Positions 33,455 to 40,931 of a DNA stretch of 40,931 bases are shown piece after piece. Under the pieces are notes generated by a model. It saw only the letters and a program-made list of their open reading frames with translations. It was not told the DNA's origin and did not search any database. The translations under genes and the position numbers were made by a program. Positions within the stretch are counted from its first letter, which is position 1. Every line of letters starts with the position of its first letter. Origin of the DNA: Deltaproteobacteria bacterium (GTDB taxonomy: Bacteria; Myxococcota; Kuafuiibacteriia; Kuafuiibacteriales; Kuafuiibacteriaceae); assembly GCA_011526105.1 (NCBI GenBank), contig WYAZ01000167.1:1-40931 (forward strand), read 5' to 3'.

Positions 33455-34219
33455 TCAGCGCGGCAGCCTCGTCAGCGGATTCACCGGCGTCTTCTTCTCT
33501 CTTAGCTCGAAGTGGAGACCCGGTGAACTCGCGCCTCCACTATCGCCCACGAGCGCGATGGGCTGGCCCTGATACACCGTCTCGCCCTCCTTCACGAGGT
33601 TGTCTCGGTTGTGGGCGTAGAGCGTGACGACATCGCCCTCGTGCAGGAGGATGACGAGCGATCCATAGCCCGCCTGCGTGCCGGAGAAGACCACGCGACC
33701 ATCGGCGGCGGCCCAGACCACGGTGCCCGCCGGGGCTCCGATCTCGATGCCGTCGTTTCGCGTGGTCTCGTAGCGCCCAAAGAGGCCGACCACGACCCCA
33801 TCCACCGGCCAGATGAATGGGCTCTTTCCGCGATCGGGAGAACTCGGCAAGGGTTCGCCGGGTCCTGCGGCGATCGGCTGTTCGACCTGCGGTCCGAGCT
33901 TGGGCAGCGGCAGAGGTCCGGGGTCATCGGGCGCGTCGAGCGCGCTTGGGTCATCGTTCGAGACGCCGACGCTCGGCGCCGCGAACCGGACCCGAGGAAT
34001 GACCAAGCTGCGCCCGACCTCCAGCTGATTGAGATCCTCGACGTCGTTTCGCCGCGCCAAGGCGGACAGCGGTGTGTGATAGCGATCGGCGATCGTGGAG
34101 AGCGAGTCGCCGGGCTTCACGACGTAGACCTCCTCCCCCGTCTCGGCCGGCCTCGGTCCCGCTCGACACGAACCGAGCAGGATGGAAACGAAGACGCCCT
34201 GAACGAGAAGCCGTTTCAT
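33455..34219 (-). CDS. nlpD: NlpD-like LysM/M23 lipoprotein with degenerate active site
   Basis: 254 residues. A lipoprotein signal ends in LLGSC (Cys18). A LysM peptidoglycan-binding domain lies at about 31-76 (YVVKPGDSLSTIADRYHTPL). A Pro/Asp linker leads to an M23/LytM domain at about 135-252. The zinc ligands are lost: the usual HxxxD reads N155-D-G-I-E159, and the usual HxH reads G234-L-H236. The same losses occur in E. coli NlpD, which activates a cell-wall amidase rather than cutting peptidoglycan itself. The neighbouring surE, as in E. coli, supports the name. The amidase partner is not in the window. Confidence 0.88.
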   Translation of the reverse strand: MKRLLVQGVFVSILLGSCRAGPRPAETGEEVYVVKPGDSLSTIADRYHTPLSALARRNDVEDLNQLEVGRSLVIPRVRFAAPSVGVSNDDPSALDAPDDPGPLPLPKLGPQVEQPIAAGPGEPLPSSPDRGKSPFIWPVDGVVVGLFGRYETTRNDGIEIGAPAGTVVWAAADGRVVFSGTQAGYGSLVILLHEGDVVTLYAHNRDNLVKEGETVYQGQPIALVGDSGGASSPGLHFELREKKTPVNPLTRLPR

Positions 34220-34230
34220 GAGCGCGGAAC

Positions 34231-35004
34231 CTACTCGAGGACAAAGCCCGAGAGCTCGAGTCGCTCGAGATCTCGACCCATCGACGGACGATGCGTTTGG
34301 TCGAGGAAGAGCGGCGTCACCGCGATGAGGCCCTGGCGCACCGCCTCGCAGTCGGAGTCTTCCGCCTCGCGATCGTCTGCGGGTGCGCCACCGATCCAGT
34401 AGTAGACCTCACCGCGCGGGTCTTCTCGGCGGTGGACGGAGTGACTGTAGCGGCGACGCCCGAGCGTCGAGATGCGAGCACGGTTCGGCGACCCGGCCGG
34501 AACATTGACGTTGAGTGTGACCCCTTCCGGCAAACCGGTCCGCAGAACGGACTCGGCGAGCGCCGCGGTGAAGTTCGCGGCGTGCCGATAGTCTCCGTGC
34601 CGATCGATGAGCGAGATGGCGACAGAAGGCACGCCCTGGAGCGTGCCCTCCACCGCGCCCCCAACGGTGCCCGAGTAATGCACGTCGAAGCCGAGGTTGG
34701 GTCCGGCGTTGATCCCCGAGACCACCAGGTTCGGTGCGCGCGGGAGGAGATCGTTCATCGCAAGGTAGACGCAGTCGACGGGGGTGCCGCCCACCGCGAG
34801 CCGACCGGGCGCTTGCTCAAAGACGCGAAGAGGCTCGTGAAGCGTGATCTTGTGAGAGACCGCAGATTGGTTTCGATCAGGCGCAACGACCACGACCTCG
34901 CCCAAGCGCCCGAGGGCATCCGCAAGCACACGCAGCCCCTCGGCGCGGATGCCGTCGTCGTTTGTGACCAAGATGAGTGGCGGCTCCGACAACACACGCA
35001 TCAT
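34231..35004 (-). CDS. surE: 5'/3'-nucleotidase SurE
   Basis: About 257 residues. The metal-binding start is ILVTNDDGIRAEGLRVLADAL. Further marks are VVVAPDRNQSAVSHKITL, VDCVYLA, VSGINAGPNLGFDVHYSGTV and EGVTLNVNVP. SurE is a metal-dependent phosphatase acting on nucleoside monophosphates and is linked to stationary-phase survival. Two adjacent ATG codons (35004 and 35001) are possible starts. nlpD follows after 11 bases. Codons upstream of 35004 run into the tRNA-Pro terminator and tRNA, so a longer protein is excluded. Confidence 0.94.
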   Translation of the reverse strand: MMRVLSEPPLILVTNDDGIRAEGLRVLADALGRLGEVVVVAPDRNQSAVSHKITLHEPLRVFEQAPGRLAVGGTPVDCVYLAMNDLLPRAPNLVVSGINAGPNLGFDVHYSGTVGGAVEGTLQGVPSVAISLIDRHGDYRHAANFTAALAESVLRTGLPEGVTLNVNVPAGSPNRARISTLGRRRYSHSVHRREDPRGEVYYWIGGAPADDREAEDSDCEAVRQGLIAVTPLFLDQTHRPSMGRDLERLELSGFVLE

Positions 35005-35021
35005 GCCACAGCGGAAACAGA

Positions 35022-35054
35022 AAAGGCCCGGAACCCAAAGGATTCCGAGCCTTT
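35022..35054 (-). terminator. Rho-independent terminator of tRNA-Pro
   Basis: On the minus strand, arms AAAGGCTCGGAA and TTCCGGGCCTTT (12 bases, one mismatch) enclose a 9-base loop and are followed by TCTGTTT. It lies 6 bases after the tRNA 3' end and 17 bases before the surE start, so it should separate the tRNA from surE transcription. Confidence 0.8.
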
Positions 35055-35060
35055 CTCCAG

Positions 35061-35135
<75 letters not shown>

Positions 35136-35148
35136 AATTGGAGCGACC

Positions 35149-35177
35149 TGGCTACCCCTTGGTCCAGGGGGTGTCAA
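35149..35177 (-). promoter_or_regulatory. Probable tRNA-Pro promoter with -35 over a stop codon
   Basis: On the minus strand: TTGACA (35177..35172), a 17-base spacer, then TAGCCA (35154..35149), about 14 bases before the tRNA. The TGA stop of the upstream cNMP-domain gene (35176..35174) is part of the -35 box. The spacer is itself an inverted repeat (ACCCCCT, 5 bases, AAGGGGT, one G-T pair; 35154-35172). The -35 is perfect, the -10 weak. Confidence 0.55.
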
Positions 35178-36481
35178 CGCGAATCACTTCCGGGCCGGTC
35201 TGAGAGCCGGCTTTCGTTTTCCCCGAGCCGGCGCTGCTGCATCTCTTCGAGCAGCGCTCGGATCTCGGGCCGGGCGCTCTGAGCGCGCTCGAAGGTCTTT
35301 CGGCCCAGTCTGAGGACCATGGAGTCTTCATCGGCGCGCACCGAGGCCGTCGTGGGCGCCTTCGAGAGCAGCGACATCTCGCCGAACATGTCGCCCGCGT
35401 TGAGCACGCCGAGCTGCACCGGTCCAGTCGGGCTCGACTTCTCGACGACGAGGCGACCCGACAAGAGCAGATAGAAGCCCTCCCCTGGCCGACCCTCGTG
35501 GATCAAGGTCTCGCCCACCGCGAACGAACGCCGGGCGAACCCCCGCGCGAGATCGCGGCGCTCCGCCAGCTCGAAGGGCCCGAAGAAGGGGTGCAAAGCC
35601 ATCGCGGTGGAGAGCAGACGCTCGGCGTAGAAGTCGCGGAGCGCCCTGGCGACGCTCGGAAACCTCTCGACCGTCTCGTCGAGGGTTTGCTTGTCGATCT
35701 CGGCGATCTTGGCCGCGCGCTCGACCACAACGGTCGCCGTTCGAGGGCTCCCGTCGATGAGCGACATCTCGCCGAAGCAGGCGCCTTCGTCGAGATACGC
35801 GAGGGTGACCGGGCCTCGATCGGGCACGGTCTTCTCCACTCGCACTCGCCCCTCGAGCAGAATAAAGAAGGAGCGCGCCGACTCCCCCTCGCGCACCACC
35901 ACCTCACCCTCCTTCAGCTCCCGCATGTCCATGCTGCGCAAGATCTGAGCGAAGGCGCCCTTGGGGAGGGCGGCGAAAAGCGGGATCGACGGCAAGCCAT
36001 CGGACTCGTCGTGAACGACCTCCAGCGGCCGGTCCACCTCGCGGAGCAACTGCCCGACGCTCGAACTCGGACGCCCCGGGAGCTGCGACGGCCGGCGGGG
36101 CGCGCGAGAGAGCTGCGGCGGCGCCCCGCTGCGCCGCGCCTTGAGTAAGGCGGCGAGGCGGTCCTCGACGTGGCGACGGCCCGGCTCGATGGAGAGGATG
36201 GACTTCGCCACCCCGACCGCTCGAAGGAGGAACCCGTCGGAGGCGTAGCGCTCCAGGAGCTTCTCGAGCGCGGCCACCGCCTCTTCGTTCTTGCCGAGCC
36301 CCCGGCAGAGCTCCGCGATCTGCGAAAGCGCCACGACATCGCCTGGGTCTTCGCGCGCGATCTCCCGATACAAGGCCAAAGCCCCCTCGAACTCATAGTC
36401 CGTGGCCATCGCCTGCGCCTTTGCTCGACGTGGATCCTTGGCGCGTGCACGCGCGAGTTCGCTCCTCGACTTCTCGGTCAC
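35174..36481 (-). CDS. TPR-like protein with two cyclic-nucleotide-binding domains (paralogue 2)
   Basis: 435 residues with the same layout as the protein at 5351-6676: helical TPR-like N-terminus (about 20-115), Pro/Arg-rich linker, then cNMP-binding domains at about 165-285 and 295-410. The first cassette FGEMSLIDGSPRTATV keeps E238 and R247. The second, FGEMSLLSKAPTTASV, keeps E368 but has T377 where the Arg should be, the same change as in the paralogue. There is no output domain. The start is a GTG at 36481, 10 bases after the upstream stop; no strong ribosome-binding site. Its stop codon lies in the tRNA-Pro -35 box. Confidence 0.85.
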   Translation of the reverse strand: MTEKSRSELARARAKDPRRAKAQAMATDYEFEGALALYREIAREDPGDVVALSQIAELCRGLGKNEEAVAALEKLLERYASDGFLLRAVGVAKSILSIEPGRRHVEDRLAALLKARRSGAPPQLSRAPRRPSQLPGRPSSSVGQLLREVDRPLEVVHDESDGLPSIPLFAALPKGAFAQILRSMDMRELKEGEVVVREGESARSFFILLEGRVRVEKTVPDRGPVTLAYLDEGACFGEMSLIDGSPRTATVVVERAAKIAEIDKQTLDETVERFPSVARALRDFYAERLLSTAMALHPFFGPFELAERRDLARGFARRSFAVGETLIHEGRPGEGFYLLLSGRLVVEKSSPTGPVQLGVLNAGDMFGEMSLLSKAPTTASVRADEDSMVLRLGRKTFERAQSARPEIRALLEEMQQRRLGENESRLSDRPGSDSR

Positions 36482-36491
36482 GACGTCTCTT

Positions 36492-38138
36492 TCAGACCGA
36501 GCCGGCCACGGTGCGCCCGAACTGGTGGGCGAGATCGAGGACGAGCTCCGCCGCCACACGCCGGGCTTCTTCGGGTTTGGGCAGGACCGGGGTTCGGCCT
36601 TGGTAGCGAAGATGCATCATGTACGCCCATCGACCCTCGGGCGCCGACGGGCCGCCGAGGCCGGTGAGTTCGAGCACCGCGCGTTCAAACTCCCCGCCGA
36701 GCGTCAGCGCGATCGCGCGCGCCCGTTTCACCGCCCAGTCCAGGTCGCCCGCGTCGGTCACCGCCTCCCGCGAAGGAACCTGTCCCTCCGCCGCCAAGGT
36801 GATCGCGCGAAGCACCGCACGAACATTGGGAACGAGCGGGAGCACCATCGCGCGATCGAGCGTGTCGCGCTGCGCCGCGAGCGCGGTGCCAGAGAGTTGA
36901 ACCGTCACCGCGTCACTCGACGCGCCGTCTCCCGAGACCACCGTCAGCATCTCGAGCAGCGCGTTCTTCTCCGGAGGAATGGGGCGCGGAGGCACCCACG
37001 GCTTCTCGGGGGCTGCCGACAAGCCGAGGATCGAACCCACCTGCGCCGCCGGTGCCCGTCTCAGCTTTCGGATCTCCATCCACAGGTCGATTTGCGACCC
37101 GCTGATGTCGGCGGGCGGCCAGTCCTCTCGGCTGAAGTCCGCGAGCGCCGGCCGCGCATCGAGCGCGGGCTTCTCGGCCGAGACCGCGCCGGTGCTGAGC
37201 TTCTCCTCGACGATGTCGAGCACGTCGTCTTCGGGGCCGTCGCTTTGGGGCGACTCCGATGGCCGCTCCGACGTGCCTTCGGGAACCAGGGGGAGCAGAA
37301 GATCGTCGCTGAGCCGCGGGCGATCGCCGCGCCGCAGGCTCAAGAGGGCCTGCGCGAGCTCCGCGATCCCCCGCAGCACGGAGTCGTCGGGGTTGTGGCC
37401 CAGTAGATCGAGCGCTCGGTCCGGCAGGCCCAAGGAGACCGCGGTCAGACCCGTGAGCGTGGAGGCGTCGAAGGTCTCGCCTTCGGGCGGCAAGATGGGG
37501 AGCAGGCGCCGCACCGCCGAGAGCGCGCGAGCGATCGAGACGAGGCGCGCGAGCGAACGCGGGCTCGTCGCGATCTCGGACAACGCGAGGTTGCGCTCGT
37601 CGGTGCCGAGGGTGCCCTCGGCGAGCCCCGCGAGGACCGCGATGTCGACCCCTTCCTGCTCGGACGAGAAGGAGGGCGAGGCTCCAGGCCAGTCGCCGAG
37701 GATCCCGGATGCGAGGTCCGCCCCCAGTCCCGCCTCGACGAGCGCATCCTTGAGCGCGTCGGCGCTGAGCGGTGAGGAACGCGGTCCGGCCTGAGTCGGC
37801 GGGGCCCAGCTCGCGGCGAGACGGGCGACGAGGAACGCCCCCAGACTCGACTGGAGCGAGAAACCCTGGAGAGGCTCTTCTGGCCAGATGGTGCGCGAGA
37901 GGGTTTGGATCCGGGCCTCGTATTCGGAGACCTCGGCGTCGGGTGCCGTCGCGAGCGTGTGGGCCGCCAGGGCCCGAGCGATCTCGCGGGTCTGGCGGCG
38001 CACCAGGCCCTCCGCGCGTCCGTCGCCGCGGGCGAGCGCCTCGAGCGTCCACGCTCGGACCGGCGCGAGATCGCCGCTGCTGGGTCGGTAGCTCGAGTGA
38101 ATGGCGGTCTCCAACTGATCGATCATCGCGGGGAGCAT
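36492..38138 (-). CDS. Uncharacterised 548-residue protein
   Basis: No family is recognised. The protein is mainly helical and Leu/Ala/Arg-rich, with an acidic, Pro/Ser-rich linker in the middle (about 295-320) that splits it into an N-terminal and a C-terminal helical part. There is no signal peptide and no clear membrane helix. The ATG at 38138 and the ATG at 38126 are equally possible; neither has a Shine-Dalgarno. It is co-directional with and 10 bases from the double-cNMP gene, so the two probably form an operon. It diverges from typA across about 100 bases. Confidence 0.72.
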   Translation of the reverse strand: MLPAMIDQLETAIHSSYRPSSGDLAPVRAWTLEALARGDGRAEGLVRRQTREIARALAAHTLATAPDAEVSEYEARIQTLSRTIWPEEPLQGFSLQSSLGAFLVARLAASWAPPTQAGPRSSPLSADALKDALVEAGLGADLASGILGDWPGASPSFSSEQEGVDIAVLAGLAEGTLGTDERNLALSEIATSPRSLARLVSIARALSAVRRLLPILPPEGETFDASTLTGLTAVSLGLPDRALDLLGHNPDDSVLRGIAELAQALLSLRRGDRPRLSDDLLLPLVPEGTSERPSESPQSDGPEDDVLDIVEEKLSTGAVSAEKPALDARPALADFSREDWPPADISGSQIDLWMEIRKLRRAPAAQVGSILGLSAAPEKPWVPPRPIPPEKNALLEMLTVVSGDGASSDAVTVQLSGTALAAQRDTLDRAMVLPLVPNVRAVLRAITLAAEGQVPSREAVTDAGDLDWAVKRARAIALTLGGEFERAVLELTGLGGPSAPEGRWAYMMHLRYQGRTPVLPKPEEARRVAAELVLDLAHQFGRTVAGSV

Positions 38139-38238
38139 AGCCGTTCCCCCGAGGGCTTCCCACTCCCCCAGGTCAACTTACAAACCCACGGAATCGTTGA
38201 CGAGCATCCCACGTCGGCCCGAATGCTGCCTATTCCCC

Positions 38239-40080
38239 ATGAGCACCCCGGTCCGTTCGGACATCCGAAACTTCGCGATCATCGCGCACATCGATCACGG
38301 CAAGACCACGCTGGTCGACACCATGCTGCGCCAGGCAGGGATCTTTCGCGACAACCAAGAGGTCCCCGACCGCGTCATGGACTCCAACGATCAAGAGCGC
38401 GAACGCGGCATCACGATCCTCGCGAAGAACACCGCCATCCATTACCGCGGCCACAAGATGAACATCCTCGATACGCCCGGTCACGCGGACTTCGGCGGCG
38501 AGGTGGAGCGCGTGCTCACGATGGCCGACGGGGTGGTGCTGCTCGTCGATGCGGCTGAAGGTCCGCTGCCTCAGACTCGTTTTGTTCTGAAGAAGGCCTT
38601 CGAGTCCCACAAGACGCCGATCGTGGTCATCAACAAGATCGATCGCAAAGACGCGCGGCCACTCGAGGTGCTCGACCTCGTCTACGACCTCTTCATCGAC
38701 CTCGGGGCCGACGACAAGGCGCTCGACTTCCCGGTGCTCTTTGCCATCGCCAAGCAGGGCATCGCGAAACGGAAGCTCGACGACACCTCGACCACCCTCG
38801 AGCCGCTCTTCGAGACCATCCTCTCCGCCATCCCGCCGCCCAAGGACGACTCCGCCTCGCCCTTTCAGATGAGCATCGCCAACACCGAGTACGACGACTA
38901 CGTCGGCCGCATCGCGGTGGGGCGCATCGCCGCCGGGACCATTCGTCACAACCAGCCGGTCTTCCTCATTGGCGTCAACGGGCAGCCGAAGCCGTGCAAA
39001 GTGATGCGCCTCTACGAGTTCAGCGGTCTGGGCCGCACCGAGACCAAAGAGGTCCGCTCGGGCGATCTGTGTGCGGTGGCAGGCATCGAGGGGGCGGACA
39101 TCGGCGACACCCTCGTCTCCGCCATCGACACCCCGGCCCTGCCCCGCATTCAGATCGACCCCCCCACGCTGCAGATGACCTTCATGGTGAACGACTCACC
39201 CATGTCGGGGCGCGAAGGGAAGTTCGTCACCAGCCGACAGATCCGCGACCGGCTGCTCAAGGCCGCGAAGCAGAACGTCTCGATCAAGGTCAGCGACGGC
39301 CTCACCCCCGACCAGTTCGTCGTCGCCGGCCGCGGCGAGCTCCAACTCGCGGTGCTCGTCGAGAGCATGCGGCGCGAGGGCTTCGAGCTTCAGCTCTCGA
39401 GGCCCGAGGTCGTGACCCGCGAGGAGAACGGCGAGCTGTTCGAGCCGATGGAGACGCTCACCATCGACGTGCCGGAGGAGTACATCGGCACCGTGACGGA
39501 GAAGCTCGCTCCTCGGCAGGGCCGCATGCTCAAGATGGACAACCCCGGCAGCGGCCGTGTGCGCATGGAGTTCCGCATTCCTTCGCGCGGCCTCATCGGG
39601 TTCCGCTCGGCGTTCCTCACCGACACCCGGGGCACCGGCGTCGCGAGCTCGCTGGTCGAAGGCTGGGCGCCCTATGCGGGGCCCATCGCCCGCCGGCCCA
39701 CCGGCGGCATGATGTCCGATCGCGCCGGCAAGACCACGCCCTACGCCATCTTCAACCTCCAGGCGCGCGGCCGCTTCTTCGTGAAGGCCAACGTCGAGGT
39801 CTATGAGGGCATGATCGTCGGCGAGCACGCGAAGGAGAACGACCTCGAGCTCAACGTCGTCCGCGAGAAGAAGCTCACGAACATCCGCGCCTCGGGCAAG
39901 GACGAGAACGTGGTGCTCACCCCAGCGAAGATCTTGAGCCTCGAGGAGGCCATCGAGTTCATCGACGAGGACGAGCTCATCGAGGTGACGCCGCAGTCGA
40001 TTCGGCTGCGCAAGAAGATCCTGCGCGGCGCGCTTCGCCCCAAGCGAACCGCAATGCAGGACGATGAGGAAGAGGACTGA
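38239..40080 (+). CDS. typA: Translational GTPase TypA/BipA
   Basis: 613 residues. GTPase domain: IAHIDHGKTTLVD (G1), the RGITI segment of ERERGITILAKN (G2), DTPGHADFGGEV (G3), NKIDR (G4). EF-like domain 2 and the BipA C-terminal domain follow (PRQGRMLKMDNPGSGRVRME; FRIPSRGLIGFRSAFLTDTR). It binds the ribosome and is needed for growth under stress or cold and for assembly of the large subunit. The start at 38239 gives the family N-terminus; the extra upstream codons are not conserved. The leader is very short and lacks a ribosome-binding site; TTGACG at 38197 may be a -35 box. Confidence 0.96.
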   Translation: MSTPVRSDIRNFAIIAHIDHGKTTLVDTMLRQAGIFRDNQEVPDRVMDSNDQERERGITILAKNTAIHYRGHKMNILDTPGHADFGGEVERVLTMADGVVLLVDAAEGPLPQTRFVLKKAFESHKTPIVVINKIDRKDARPLEVLDLVYDLFIDLGADDKALDFPVLFAIAKQGIAKRKLDDTSTTLEPLFETILSAIPPPKDDSASPFQMSIANTEYDDYVGRIAVGRIAAGTIRHNQPVFLIGVNGQPKPCKVMRLYEFSGLGRTETKEVRSGDLCAVAGIEGADIGDTLVSAIDTPALPRIQIDPPTLQMTFMVNDSPMSGREGKFVTSRQIRDRLLKAAKQNVSIKVSDGLTPDQFVVAGRGELQLAVLVESMRREGFELQLSRPEVVTREENGELFEPMETLTIDVPEEYIGTVTEKLAPRQGRMLKMDNPGSGRVRMEFRIPSRGLIGFRSAFLTDTRGTGVASSLVEGWAPYAGPIARRPTGGMMSDRAGKTTPYAIFNLQARGRFFVKANVEVYEGMIVGEHAKENDLELNVVREKKLTNIRASGKDENVVLTPAKILSLEEAIEFIDEDELIEVTPQSIRLRKKILRGALRPKRTAMQDDEEED

Positions 40081-40173
40081 TACCGTCCGTCTGAACCTCT
40101 CGCTGTCGCGCGCCGAGTACGCCTCGTAGAGCATGGGTCCTCGGGACGCCCGCAAGCGCGACGCATCGCATTC

Positions 40174-40931
40174 GTGTACACACCACAGGCCGCACAGATC
40201 CCAAGCTCGTGGCCGAAGCAGGCGAAATCCGCGATCCTCGATGTCATCGCCGTCGCCCACCTCGCACTCGTCCACTCCAGAGCCTGGTGCGCCGACTCGC
40301 CGCTGCACCGCGTGAGACTTAAGGCCCAGGTCGACGCGCTCCAGACCGAGGTCGCGCTCTTGACCGAAGAGCTGCGCATCAAAGACGCACGCATGAAACA
40401 ACTGCCCGCGCACCGAAGACCGCACTACTCGCCCACCGAGCGTCTCGACATCCTCGCTCTGCGCGCCGCGCGCGCCTGGTCGGCGGCCCAGACCGCACGA
40501 CGCTTCCTGCTGACCCCCGCGACCATCGCCGAGTGGACTCAAAGGCGCGACGAAGGCGGTGACGAGGCGCTCCTTCAGACCCCAAGACCCGTCAACACCT
40601 TCCCGGCCTTCGTCTCCGACATCGTCCTTCGCCTTGGGCAACTCGCGCCGACCCTGGGTAAGCTCCGCGTGGCCCAGACTTTGGCGCGCGCGGGCCTTCA
40701 CATCTCCGCGTCTACCATCAAGCGCATCAAGGACCGCGGTAGGCCCGAGCGGACCGACGCCGAGGTACGGATATCTGCGGACGTCGGTTCGAGGAAGACG
40801 ACTTCGGGCATCATCGCGCCGAGACCGAATCACACCTGGGTCGTCGATCTCACCCTCGTGCCCACGCGCGCCGGCTTCTGGGTCCCGTGGCTGCCCTTTA
40901 CGCTCGTGCAGTGCATGCCCTTTGCCTGGTG
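40174..40931 (+). CDS. DDE-type transposase/integrase, partial (runs off right edge)
   Basis: An open frame of at least 252 codons, still open at the window end; it is open from just after the typA stop. The start is uncertain: a GTG at 40174 is used. It shows an early helical stretch (IPSSWPKQAKSAILDVIAVA), a coiled-coil-like segment (VRLKAQVDALQTEVALLTEE), a helix-turn-helix-like part (SAAQTARRFLLTPATIAEWT) and the beginning of the catalytic domain, NHTWVVDLTLVPTRAGFW, whose Asp would be the first of the DDE triad. Similar proteins are common in myxobacterial and planctomycete genomes (from memory). The rest and the element ends are beyond the window. Confidence 0.75.
   Translation, partial: MYTPQAAQIPSSWPKQAKSAILDVIAVAHLALVHSRAWCADSPLHRVRLKAQVDALQTEVALLTEELRIKDARMKQLPAHRRPHYSPTERLDILALRAARAWSAAQTARRFLLTPATIAEWTQRRDEGGDEALLQTPRPVNTFPAFVSDIVLRLGQLAPTLGKLRVAQTLARAGLHISASTIKRIKDRGRPERTDAEVRISADVGSRKTTSGIIAPRPNHTWVVDLTLVPTRAGFWVPWLPFTLVQCMPFAW
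40174..40931. mobile_element. Left part of an insertion sequence (ends not defined)
   Basis: The transposase frame marks an insertion sequence that starts within about 93 bases of the typA stop. The left terminal inverted repeat could not be identified because the right end is not in the window. Confidence 0.5.

Noticed and set aside
35154-35172. Terminator hairpin after the second cNMP gene
   Set aside because: There is no T-run, and it lies exactly between a TTGACA and a -10-like box at 17-base spacing, so it is better read as the tRNA-Pro promoter spacer.
39196-40833. 545-codon minus-strand frame opposite typA and the transposase
   Set aside because: It spans two unrelated plus-strand genes with strong motifs, so it cannot be a real gene.

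Overview
The window reads as a chromosomal segment of a high-GC Gram-negative bacterium, most likely a member of Myxococcota (the former delta-proteobacterial myxobacteria). The evidence is a secreted metalloprotease ending in a MYXO-CTERM-like sorting signal (Cys motif, hydrophobic stretch, Arg cluster), several lipoproteins, many TPR, FHA and cyclic-nucleotide-binding proteins of unknown role, and a surE-nlpD pair. The lineage is inferred from protein features, not from a phylogeny. Genes are densely packed. Neighbours often share ATGA or GTGA stop/start overlaps, and GTG or TTG starts are common.

Layout, left to right. (1) 0-3 kb, minus strand: a CNNM/HlyC-type CBS membrane protein, a six-helix RCK channel with a non-canonical selectivity filter, and a partial lipoprotein. 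(2) 3.2-5.4 kb: an NAD-dependent DNA ligase with what looks like a duplicated domain Ia. It runs tail to tail into a protein with two cyclic-nucleotide-binding domains. (3) 6.7-11.7 kb: an acetyltransferase with an overlapping unknown gene, a LuxR-type regulator behind a perfect palindrome, and a Yip1-like/TlpA/unknown operon. (4) 11.7-15.7 kb: a secreted protein, a Cys-rich MYXO-CTERM metalloprotease and a TPR membrane protein. (5) 15.7-20.7 kb: aspartokinase, the csrA-fliW pair, a stand-alone RsbRD_N-like domain, an unknown protein and a zinc-ribbon/TPR protein. (6) 20.8-24.3 kb: an exopolysaccharide-type cassette made of an FHA protein fused to a BY-kinase-like ATPase, a polysaccharide deacetylase and a glycosyltransferase. 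The last two resemble families found beside exosortase loci.

(7) 24.3-32.7 kb, minus strand: a long operon read from high to low coordinates as IHF/HU, mnmA, rnc, cyclophilin, era, der, a double DsbA-like isomerase, pterin carbinolamine dehydratase, miaE-like and a PilZ-like protein. It links tRNA modification, rRNA processing and ribosome assembly. A good sigma-70 promoter with an inverted repeat lies in front of it. (8) 32.7-35.2 kb: tRNA-Arg(CCU), the operon surE-nlpD-apt, and tRNA-Pro(GGG) with its own terminator. (9) 35.2-38.1 kb: a second double cyclic-nucleotide-binding protein and a large unknown protein. (10) 38.2-40.1 kb: typA/bipA, followed at once by a DDE transposase that runs off the right edge.

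No CRISPR array, phage module or complete mobile element is visible. The most unusual items are the channel filter, the ligase domain duplication, two paralogous double-cNMP proteins that lose the phosphate-binding Arg in the same (second) domain, the FHA/BY-kinase-like fusion, the mnmA start nested inside the IHF acidic tail, and a tRNA-Pro promoter whose -35 box contains the stop codon of the gene in front. No gap of more than about 300 bases lacks a gene. The longest, 9106-9326, is described under the palindrome entry.
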